A program made the position numbers and the translations under genes. The notes beneath the pieces were generated by a model. The model made no database searches and was not told the origin of the DNA. It saw only the letters and a list, made by a program, of their open reading frames with translations. A stretch of 64,000 nucleotides of DNA from Micromonospora polyrhachis. GTDB lineage: Bacteria; Actinomycetota; Actinomycetes; Mycobacteriales; Micromonosporaceae. Each line of letters begins with the position of its first letter. The first letter of the stretch is position 1. Positions 35,576-42,731 of the stretch are shown in pieces. The stretch covers positions 1,860,001-1,924,000 of the forward strand of contig NZ_JACHJW010000001.1 in NCBI RefSeq assembly GCF_014203835.1. The letters run 5' to 3'.

Positions 35576-36790
35576 GAAGCGGGCTACGGCGAGCAGCTCG
35601 GGCAGATGGTGTCGACGGCGGATCAGCAGCCCGACGGCCAGTACGACGTACACGGCGGCGATGAGATAACGAATGGCCGGCGTCGGGAACGCGAACTGGA
35701 CCGCGAACAGGACGAACAACAGCGCCGCCTCCAGCCGGGTGATCCGCAGGTCGACCAGGACCGCGACCCCGAGCGCGGTCTGCGCGACGGTGAGCACGAG
35801 TTCCTCGACCTGCCGGGCGTCCAGGGGCAACCCGGCAAGCTCACCGCCGCCGAGCAGGAAGGCGATCGGCAGGCAGGCGATCAGCAGGGTCCACTGGTTG
35901 AGTTTGGCGGCCAGCAGGGCCCCCAGGCCGTCGTCGGCGCGTCCCCGCAGCGCGAAGGCGACCGCGACGATCACCTCCGGGGCCTCGGAGGCCACCGGGG
36001 CCAGCCACTGGACCAGTAGGAACTCGTCGATACCGAGGGAGACGCCGCCGGCGATGAGGGACTCGCCGAACGGCTCGGCCGCGGCGAGGATGACCACCGC
36101 CGCCGCGACGAACAGCAGCCCGGCGGTAATCCGCCGTCGGACGTCCGGCTGGTGGGCCAGGGTCGCCGCCACCCCGACCAGGTTCTCCTCGGCATGTTCG
36201 ACCCGGCGGATCCGCCAGAGATAGAGCACGAAGAGCCCACCCAGGACCACCGTGTCGTACCAGGCCAGCCGCCGGGTCAGCGGGATGACCAGCGCGTACG
36301 CGGTGGCCACGGCGAGGAAGAAGATCTCGATGCGCCGGTGGGGCCGAAGTCGTACGGCGTTGCGGTCACCTTGCCGCCCGCGCCGCCGTACCGCCCAGAT
36401 GGCGAAGACGACCAGCAGCGGCCAGGCCACCCCGATGAGCAGTCGGTTTGCCCCGGTCATGTTCGCCGTGGCGAAGGCGGCGTAGTGCGGATGGGAGCCG
36501 GCACGGTAGGCGAAGTAGATGTCGATCGCGTATTCGGGCAGCACCGCCACCAGCGCGAGCAGCGCCAGCGCGACGGTGCCCGGCACATCTACCCGGACCA
36601 CCTCGGCGGCCCACATGAGCAGCGCCACCGAGGCGAGGACCGCCGCACCGAAGACGACCATGCCGGCCACCGAGGGCAACTCCAGGCCCGCTGACCGTAC
36701 GACGACAGCGGGCAGCGCAACCACCACCGCTGCCCCGACCCGTACCAGTGCGGTCGGGACGGAAAGCGTGACGTCGAGTCCCACCCGCAC
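35537..36790 (-). CDS. Calcium/sodium:cation exchanger (CaCA type)
   Basis: About 417 residues with ten or more membrane helices arranged as two related halves. The alpha-repeat signatures are seen as LVAVLPEYAIDIYFAYRAGSH ... and APVASEAPEVIVAVAFALRG, with the conserved acidic residue in a PE pair of each repeat. Family role: antiport of Ca2+ or Na+ against H+ or Na+. The N-terminal frame is open to 36880 but that stretch is Arg-rich; a GTG at 36790 is preferred. The last dozen residues (KGPFQGRMR) are encoded by one arm of a 21-bp inverted repeat, suggesting the original C terminus was replaced. Confidence 0.83.
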   Translation of the reverse strand: MRVGLDVTLSVPTALVRVGAAVVVALPAVVVRSAGLELPSVAGMVVFGAAVLASVALLMWAAEVVRVDVPGTVALALLALVAVLPEYAIDIYFAYRAGSHPHYAAFATANMTGANRLLIGVAWPLLVVFAIWAVRRRGRQGDRNAVRLRPHRRIEIFFLAVATAYALVIPLTRRLAWYDTVVLGGLFVLYLWRIRRVEHAEENLVGVAATLAHQPDVRRRITAGLLFVAAAVVILAAAEPFGESLIAGGVSLGIDEFLLVQWLAPVASEAPEVIVAVAFALRGRADDGLGALLAAKLNQWTLLIACLPIAFLLGGGELAGLPLDARQVEELVLTVAQTALGVAVLVDLRITRLEAALLFVLFAVQFAFPTPAIRYLIAAVYVVLAVGLLIRRRHHLPELLAVARFGVRKGPFQGRMR

Positions 36791-36970
36791 AGCCGCCACC
36801 ACCCCTGTCACCGCCGAGCCTGCCCGACAAGGCCGGCGGTGGCGGCGGAACGGGGAATTAGCCCGGTAGCGGACCGACAATGGCGCGACGACGGCTGGTG
36901 GCCGTACGACGGCGGGTGGTGTCCGTACGCTGGCGGCTGGCCGCCCGGTCCAGGGCGGCCAGCCGGCCGA

Positions 36971-37261
36971 TCACACCGGGCGTGGGTTCTCCGCGAAGCC
37001 GAACTGCACGGTGCCCTCGGCATCGACGGCGGCATCGAGTGCCTTGTCATCGAGCAACTGGGCAGCGTCGGCGTCCAGGAAGATGCGCGCTCCGGACTCG
37101 TCGACCACCTGGTCGCCCTGGACCGGCTGCTCGGCGAGCGCCAGTGTCAGCGACCCGGCCGCCAGATCGGTGGCGATCCGCAGTCCGGCACCTTCCGGCG
37201 CTGCCTGCTGGGCGGTCAGATCTCGGATCACGAGCACGGCGTTCTCGGTCAAGGTAAGCAT
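36971..37261 (-). CDS. HesB/IscA-like protein lacking the cysteines
   Basis: A 96-residue single-domain protein with the HesB/IscA fold pattern: LTLTENAVLVIRDLTAQQ, GLRIATDLAAGSLTLALAE, QVVDESGARIFLDADAAQLL and VQFGFAENP at the place of the normal FxFxNPNA. True IscA proteins bind iron or an Fe-S cluster through three cysteines (one central, CxC at the C terminus); this one has none and stops where CGCG would follow. Thus it cannot be a standard cluster carrier. Many actinobacteria have such cysteine-less homologues with unknown role. ATG follows GAGGAG. Confidence 0.85.
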   Translation of the reverse strand: MLTLTENAVLVIRDLTAQQAAPEGAGLRIATDLAAGSLTLALAEQPVQGDQVVDESGARIFLDADAAQLLDDKALDAAVDAEGTVQFGFAENPRPV

Positions 37262-37526
37262 GGAACTCCTCGTGGATTCTCGTAGCGGTCACCCGGCACA
37301 GGCTGATCAGACCCGATTGCGAGCACCACGCGGGAGGTTTCAGAAGTACGGCTGGGTTCTGTCGGAATGATGGGCAGGTCAACGGCCGTCCTGCCCTACG
37401 TTGCCCGCTCTTGCCCGGTTCGTCAAATCGATCCGGCTCAGCCGTACCCATGCTTGCCCCCTTGCTCACCGGCACCTTCGGTGATGAGATCGATACGTTC
37501 CAGTAGCAACGGGGAACGGGGGCACC

Positions 37527-38258
37527 ATGGGACAGCTCGATGGGAAGGGCGCGATCGTCACCGGGGGTTCGCGCGGCATCGGTCGGGCGATCGTGTCCCG
37601 ACTGGTGGCGGATGGTGCCACCGTCGTGTTCACGTACCAGCAGGACGAGACCGCGGCGAAGCAGGTGGCCGAGGAGTCGGACGGACGTGCCATCCCGATA
37701 CGGGCCGACCTCGGGGTGGTCTCCGATGTCGTCTCTCTGTTCGAGGCGGCCGATGCACACCTCGACGGGCTGGACATCCTGGTCAACAACGCGGGCACGG
37801 CGGTGCCCGCGTTGATCGTCGACGTGACCGAGGCGGACTACGACCGGATCATGGCGGTCAACTCCAAGGGCGTCTTCCTCGCCATCCAGCAGGCCGGTCG
37901 ACGAATGCGTGACGGCGGCCGGATCGTCAGCATCTCCAGCAGCAACACCGTGCTGGCCGGTCCCGGGGTCGCCGTGTACGCGGCCAGCAAGGCGGCGGTG
38001 GAGCAGTTCACCCGGGTGGCCGCCCGTGAGTTCGGCGGCCGGGGCATCACGGTCAACTCGGTCTCTCCCGGGGCCACCGACACCGATCTGCTCCGCGGCA
38101 CCAACAGTGCGGAAGGGCTGCGAATGGCGGAGGAGATGACCCCGCTGGGGCGGCTCGGTCAGCCCGCCGACGTCGCTGACGTGGTCGCGTTCCTCCTGGG
38201 GCCGGACGGCCGCTGGATGACCGGTCAGAACCTGGTCGCGGCGGGCGGCCTGATCTGA
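37527..38258 (+). CDS. SDR-family oxidoreductase
   Basis: A 243-residue classical short-chain dehydrogenase/reductase. Cofactor motif TGGSRGIG (residues 12-19), NNAG near residue 88, catalytic Ser in SISSSNT and the YAASK pair around residue 151; the C-terminal LGRLGQPADVADVVAFL is typical of the FabG-like subgroup. It likely reduces a ketone with NADPH. Monocistronic; no operon partner. The upstream region 37262-37526 has no gene. Confidence 0.93.
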   Translation: MGQLDGKGAIVTGGSRGIGRAIVSRLVADGATVVFTYQQDETAAKQVAEESDGRAIPIRADLGVVSDVVSLFEAADAHLDGLDILVNNAGTAVPALIVDVTEADYDRIMAVNSKGVFLAIQQAGRRMRDGGRIVSISSSNTVLAGPGVAVYAASKAAVEQFTRVAAREFGGRGITVNSVSPGATDTDLLRGTNSAEGLRMAEEMTPLGRLGQPADVADVVAFLLGPDGRWMTGQNLVAAGGLI

Positions 38259-38310
38259 GGGTCGGAACCTCGTCGCCGGCGGCCTGATCTGGCCACCGGT
38301 CGCCCTGCGC

Positions 38311-38580
38311 TCAGCCCGCCACCTGCCGGGCATCGGACGGCGCGGCGCAGGGGCCAGGGTGCTCGTGGCGGAGGGTGCAGCAACCTTGGCCGGGCAGCGC
38401 GCTGCCACAGAAGACCTGATGACGGACCATCAGTCGGTCTTTCTCCGACAGCGTTGCGGCATTGAAGTCGATAACTGCCACGTGTGACAACGCTTCTCGG
38501 AGGCGTTCGGTCAGAGCGGTCGCCTCATCGAGCGAGGTCAGCTTCGTGGGCAGATGCAGGACCCACCGGGGAGTGGTCAT
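38311..38580 (-). CDS. Small zinc-knuckle-like protein, second family member
   Basis: An 89-residue protein starting at an ATG eight bases after GGAGG. Its C-terminal part has HQVFCGSALPGQGCCTLRHE followed by HPGPC: the same H..FC...C...H.G.C arrangement as the gene at 25734-26021, and the N-terminal halves also align (WVLHLPTKLTSLDEA vs YVAHLPFTAGDLSSA). It ends 52 bases from the SDR gene in the opposite direction. The MarR gene lies upstream on the same strand. Function unknown; a zinc site is inferred from the Cys/His spacing. Confidence 0.72.
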   Translation of the reverse strand: MTTPRWVLHLPTKLTSLDEATALTERLREALSHVAVIDFNAATLSEKDRLMVRHQVFCGSALPGQGCCTLRHEHPGPCAAPSDARQVAG

Positions 38581-38762
38581 GCCGGACCTCCATGCGCGTA
38601 GACCAGCCGTCCGCGGAGCGACCGGCATATCGACTGACGGAAAGCTACCGGACCATCGACAGAGGGCGACGGACACGCTGTACTCGCGGCGAGTCGCCCC
38701 ATTTCCCCCACAAGTCCCAAGTAGACTGTTGCGCCCAGACTGACCACCCACCTGCGGAGCGC

Positions 38763-39236
38763 TCACCACACCGGCCGTAGCGGTGGGATTCGCTCGCCAG
38801 CGAGTTCCCGGACCAGTCGAGCCAACTCCACCCGGAGGCCGGCGAGGTTCGCGTCGCCGAGCTGAGCAGCCAGTTCGGCTTCGAGCCCGTGCAACACCTG
38901 CCCGGCGACGGCCAGGTGGTCGAGCGCCCGCTCGGTGAGCACCACCAGTCGACGCCGACCGCCGTCCGGGTGCGGCTGTCGGCGTACGTATCCGCGCTTC
39001 TCCAGATCGTCGACGATCTGCCCGGCGGCCTGTTTCGTGACCCCCAGCCGATCGGCCAACTCGGTGCTGGTGATGCCCGACCCGCGTAACGCCTGGAACG
39101 CCAACCCATGCACCGGCCGCAGGTCGGAATAGCCCACCTCGGCCACCCGACGGTTGAACTCGCCGAGGACGAGCTGGAAGCCGAGCCCGAGCAGGAAGGT
39201 GAGCTCGGTCCGCTCAAGCGGATCACCACTGGACAT
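38763..39236 (-). CDS. MarR-family transcriptional regulator
   Basis: A 157-residue winged-helix regulator of the MarR family: DNA-recognition part STELADRLGVTKQAAGQIVDD and the wing VRRQPHPDGGRRRLVVLTE are intact. GAGG lies before the ATG. It is divergent from a small cupin gene, and the 81-base gap between them carries three CTTGAC-type half sites, so this protein probably represses its own gene and the cupin gene and is released by a small ligand. Confidence 0.93.
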   Translation of the reverse strand: MSSGDPLERTELTFLLGLGFQLVLGEFNRRVAEVGYSDLRPVHGLAFQALRGSGITSTELADRLGVTKQAAGQIVDDLEKRGYVRRQPHPDGGRRRLVVLTERALDHLAVAGQVLHGLEAELAAQLGDANLAGLRVELARLVRELAGERIPPLRPVW

Positions 39237-39243
39237 GCCTCAT

Positions 39244-39307
39244 CTTGACACACGCGAGTCAAGCAGCTTTACTCATCACTTCCGAAGCAAGTAAAGCCAC
39301 TTGACTC
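39244..39307. promoter_or_regulatory. Inverted half-sites in the MarR/cupin divergent promoter
   Basis: CTTGAC (39244-39249) faces GTCAAG (39258-39263) across eight bases; a third copy CTTGACTC (39300-39307) matches GAGTCAAG (39256-39263) in inverted orientation. Nested inside is a second exact pair, GCTTTACT (39266-39273) / AGTAAAGC (39290-39297). Arrangement and position suit a MarR operator plus promoter elements. Confidence 0.7.
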
Positions 39308-39317
39308 AGGAGTAGTC

Positions 39318-39692
39318 ATGATCGTGATCAGCGAGACCGAAGACCGGACGACGACGACCCCGGGCGGCGTGATGACCGCCCTCGCCGGCCCCAGCCAGGG
39401 CAGCACCGAGTTGAGCACCTGGCGGGTACGGATGGCCCCCGACGGGCACGGGCCGGTGCACACGATCGACCGGGAACAGGTGTGGATGTTGCTCACCGGC
39501 TCGGTCTCGATCACTGTCGACGGGACGGCCCGGACGGTGTCCAGCGGTCAGGCAGCCGTCCTGCCCGCTGGCGTCGTACGCCAGATCACCGTCGACGAGG
39601 GACCGGTCGAGGCCCTGGTCTGCATGCCCATCGGTGGGCAGGCCTTCGTGCCGGGAAACGACGAGCCTCGGCAACTGCCCTGGGCCCAGTAA
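39318..39692 (+). CDS. Small cupin-domain protein
   Basis: A 124-residue cupin: the first motif GHGPVHTIDREQVWMLLTGS and second motif SGQAAVLPAGVVRQITVDEG give a His/Glu metal site. The protein may be the ligand-handling partner of the divergent MarR regulator. AGGAG precedes the ATG. A palindromic repeat follows its stop codon by 13 bases. Substrate unknown. Confidence 0.87.
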   Translation: MIVISETEDRTTTTPGGVMTALAGPSQGSTELSTWRVRMAPDGHGPVHTIDREQVWMLLTGSVSITVDGTARTVSSGQAAVLPAGVVRQITVDEGPVEALVCMPIGGQAFVPGNDEPRQLPWAQ

Positions 39693-39704
39693 CCCCCGGT
39701 CTGG

Positions 39705-39727
39705 GTTAGGAAGGGTCCCTTCCTAAC
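39705..39727. terminator. Perfect 23-nt palindrome after the cupin gene
   Basis: GTTAGGAAGGG and CCCTTCCTAAC are exact complements around a single T. It shares its arm with the repeat at 35516-35575, so it belongs to a repeated family and may serve as terminator for the cupin gene. Confidence 0.85.
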
Positions 39728-39797
39728 ACCCGTGGGGTCGGTGGTGCTGTTGTAAAACAGCGAGACGGATGGTTTCTCCCGTCTTGCCACGTTTGCC

Positions 39798-39809
39798 GGG
39801 AGCGCTCCC
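39798..39809. promoter_or_regulatory. Second CebR-like palindrome GGGAGCGCTCCC
   Basis: The 12-base core GGGAGCGCTCCC is identical to the core of the operator before the cellulase gene, though the outer bases (C/T instead of T/A) differ. It is 63 bases upstream of the TPR membrane protein gene. Whether a CebR-type regulator binds is uncertain because that gene has no obvious sugar role. Confidence 0.6.
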
Positions 39810-39872
39810 TAGCCTGATGGTAAGAGGTCAACACGCACCGACAGGGCGGAGCGGAATCGATCGGCGGCCGAG

Positions 39873-42599
39873 ATGGCAGACCGGACCAGGAGCGCGTCGA
39901 AGAACAACCAGCGATCCCGGCAGTGGGACGAGCGAACGCCCCACCGGCTCAGGAGAGACTCGCGTGCCGCTCCGGCCCCGCTGCCGATGCCGAGAATCTG
40001 GCTCTGGCGGCTGATGGTCCTGGCCACCACGTCGGCGGTGCTCGCCGCGCTGTATCGGGCAGGCGACGCGACCGGAGTCTGGTGGCACGGCACGCCGGTC
40101 GTGTCGATCCTCGACGGTCTCGCCGCGCTGTTCGTCCGAGGCGGCGTCGACCTGTGGAAACGGTTCGGCTTCGTGGTACTCGCCATCGTCTGCTTCCTGG
40201 CCTGGCGACACTGGCAGATGGCCCGACTCGCCTACCTGCCCGGCCCGGTGGACGTACACGCCTTCACCAACGCCACCCCGGACGAGAAGGCACCGGTCGA
40301 CGATGTGAAGAGCCAGTTGTGCCGGCACCTGTCCGAGACCCACATCTACCCGCCGTACGCCGGACCGGCCGACCCGCCGCCAAAGGGCTTCCTCGACGTC
40401 GCGGAGAAGATGGACGTCACGTCGACCAACGCGATCCTGCTGGCCCTCCAGACGCTGCCCCGGATGTGGCCCCGAACCGGTTACCTGGTCACCGGCGCGC
40501 TTCAGATCCGCCGCCAGGAACCGAGGTACGGCATCTCGGCCACGGTCACCTCGTTCCTCGGCGGCGGGCGCAGCGCCATGACGACCCAGTGGGGACGCGA
40601 CTGGGACGAGGCGGCCAGCAAGACGGCGTACTGGGTCCTCGCGACAGTGCTGCCGGTGACCCGGCTCGCCAAGATTGCCCCGTGGCGCAAGTGGCGGGGA
40701 CGGGAGCTGCCGGCGGACCTCTTCGAGGCGTACAACGAGGGCAAGAAGGCACAGGACCGGCGGCAGCTCGATGCCGCGCTGTGGAGCTATGCCCGGGCTC
40801 TGCGTAGCGACCCGTTCAACGCCGACCTACGGCTGATGGTGGCCAGCGTCCAGGAGGATCTTGGCCTCTTCCTCGACGCCCTGGACACGTACCAGGGGGC
40901 GCTGGCGATCGGCGAACTGACCGGGCGCTACTCCGACCACCTGTGGAGCACCCGGCGCCGCCGACTGCGCCACCCCTGGCGCTACCTGCTCGGCTTCCTC
41001 AGCTACGTGGTCCGGCGCCGCGAGTCCATCCAGCTCCGCTACCAGTACGCCTGCACGCTCGCCTACTCGGAGCGCACCATCGAGCACTGGTTCGCGCAAG
41101 ACGCGGTCGGGGAACGGGCGAAGGTCCATCGGCAGATGCGGGAGCGACTACAGGAGGCCTTCGTCGACCGGTACTGGCCGGTGGCGGCATCGTTCGTCAG
41201 GCGGACCGCCGAACGGATCGACGAGCGGAGCGACGAGCCGGCGGACGAGCACGCCGCCAAGGAGTGGCTCCGGCAGGTGCTGGCGGAGTCACCGGAGGCG
41301 GCCCGGGTCGTCCTCCAGGTCGCCGCCGCACAGGAGATGTACCGACTGCACGAAGATGTCCTGCTCGCCCGGCTGGTGCCTGGTACGCGCTCCGCCGCCA
41401 CCCGTACGGTGCTCCGCCTCGCCCGGGACGTCTGGGCCCCACTGCGCCTGTCGAAGGCGTTGTACGAGTGGCGGCACCAGGGCTGGCGACCGGCCCGGTT
41501 GGACGGGGCCGGGGTCCCCGCCCCGGTCTTCGGCCAGGGCGGCTCATTACGGCCCTGGTGGCGTCGGACCGCCCGCCGTCGGGCCCAGGCGATCACGGTC
41601 AGCTGGCCGCCCTCCGTGGAACTCCTGGACCGGGCGATCCGGCGCGCACAGCGACGCTGGCTGCACTGGCCGCACCTGAGCTCCTACGACTACTACAACG
41701 CGGCGTGCACCTACGGGTTCGCCCTGTACGGCTACGTGTCGAATCAGCCCCTGAGGCCATCGGACTGCGATTCGATCGAACAGCTCTCCTGCAAGGCGGT
41801 GGAGCAGCTACGCGCCTCCCTGGCCTGTACGGAGAGCGGAGTCGCCGCCCGGCTGCGTGCCTGGATCGTCAGCAGCGATCCGGACCTGGCCCCCCTGCGA
41901 CACCAACCAGAGTTCTGGCACTTCGAGCGGGACGAGTACCCCAGTCTGAAACTCTTCTTCCCCCGCCCCGACAAGGTGATCAACCTCCGGATGTCGGCGT
42001 ACGTGAAGGAACTCCTCTGCGAGGGTGCGGGCCTGCTGGAACAGACCTGGCACCGACGCAGCCGGCAGTCCGAGGGGACGGACATCCACCAGGTCATCGA
42101 CTGGCTCGGGGTGGACATCCGGACCTGGGAGGTGCTGGAACGCATCGCCCGGGACCGGGCCCGCTACTGGCGGGACCGGGCTGACTTCATCCAGTTGGTC
42201 CGGGAGGCCGTCGATCCGGCCAAACTAGCCGAGGCGGCCTTCCCACCGGCGGTGCCCGGCTTCGACGATGTGGTCATGGCCGGGTCCGAGGAGTTCGACG
42301 GTGACGACCTCCGGTCCCCCGTGCCGATCGAGGAACTCGTGCAACACCGGATGGACAGCGTCGACCGGACGATCCTGTCGGTGGAGATCGAGTTCGCGAA
42401 GCGGGGATGCGAAGCCAGCCGCCGGCACCGCACCGAGTTGTGCAATCGGGACCTGCGAGGCGGACAGTTGCTGGCGGGGCAGGCCCGCGAGATCTGCAAC
42501 CGGCATGCGGCCCGGTGGCGGCGGGTCGCCGAACACATGGCCGAGGCCGGGCTGACGGTGTCGGCCAGCGAGCCGGTCGACATCCAGCAGCGCCCGTGA
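39873..42599 (+). CDS. Large membrane protein with TPR region, function unknown
   Basis: A 908-residue protein. After a basic N terminus come two membrane helices at about residues 42-64 (IWLWRLMVLATTSAVLAALY) and 98-115 (FGFVVLAIVCFLAWRHW). The rest is cytosolic and mainly helical; residues 285-350 contain TPR-like repeats (LFEAYNEGKKAQDRRQLDAA, then RALRSDPFNADLRLMVAS). A block SYDYYNAACTYGFALYGYVS also looks TPR-like. No catalytic motif seen. It precedes an ATPase gene of the LAL type by 132 bases on the same strand. A CebR-like palindrome is in its leader. Confidence 0.75.
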   Translation: MADRTRSASKNNQRSRQWDERTPHRLRRDSRAAPAPLPMPRIWLWRLMVLATTSAVLAALYRAGDATGVWWHGTPVVSILDGLAALFVRGGVDLWKRFGFVVLAIVCFLAWRHWQMARLAYLPGPVDVHAFTNATPDEKAPVDDVKSQLCRHLSETHIYPPYAGPADPPPKGFLDVAEKMDVTSTNAILLALQTLPRMWPRTGYLVTGALQIRRQEPRYGISATVTSFLGGGRSAMTTQWGRDWDEAASKTAYWVLATVLPVTRLAKIAPWRKWRGRELPADLFEAYNEGKKAQDRRQLDAALWSYARALRSDPFNADLRLMVASVQEDLGLFLDALDTYQGALAIGELTGRYSDHLWSTRRRRLRHPWRYLLGFLSYVVRRRESIQLRYQYACTLAYSERTIEHWFAQDAVGERAKVHRQMRERLQEAFVDRYWPVAASFVRRTAERIDERSDEPADEHAAKEWLRQVLAESPEAARVVLQVAAAQEMYRLHEDVLLARLVPGTRSAATRTVLRLARDVWAPLRLSKALYEWRHQGWRPARLDGAGVPAPVFGQGGSLRPWWRRTARRRAQAITVSWPPSVELLDRAIRRAQRRWLHWPHLSSYDYYNAACTYGFALYGYVSNQPLRPSDCDSIEQLSCKAVEQLRASLACTESGVAARLRAWIVSSDPDLAPLRHQPEFWHFERDEYPSLKLFFPRPDKVINLRMSAYVKELLCEGAGLLEQTWHRRSRQSEGTDIHQVIDWLGVDIRTWEVLERIARDRARYWRDRADFIQLVREAVDPAKLAEAAFPPAVPGFDDVVMAGSEEFDGDDLRSPVPIEELVQHRMDSVDRTILSVEIEFAKRGCEASRRHRTELCNRDLRGGQLLAGQAREICNRHAARWRRVAEHMAEAGLTVSASEPVDIQQRP

Positions 42600-42608
42600 C
42601 CGCTCGAC

Positions 42609-42627
42609 CGGCTGATCGGGCGCATCG
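42609..42627 (+). repeat. 19-bp direct repeat, left copy
   Basis: CGGCTGATCGGGCGCATCG occurs here and again at 45398-45416, flanking the LAL-like ATPase gene. The left copy starts nine bases after the TPR gene's stop; the right copy overlaps the stop codon of the ATPase gene. Confidence 0.85.
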
Positions 42628-42731
42628 ACTGGTTCCCGATACGCGCCAGCCGGTTCACGGGGCAGAAACAACGAGACCCGTCTGGGAGGATCGAAACCCA
42701 CGATTGCCAGGTCATTCTGAGCGGAGTCGGC

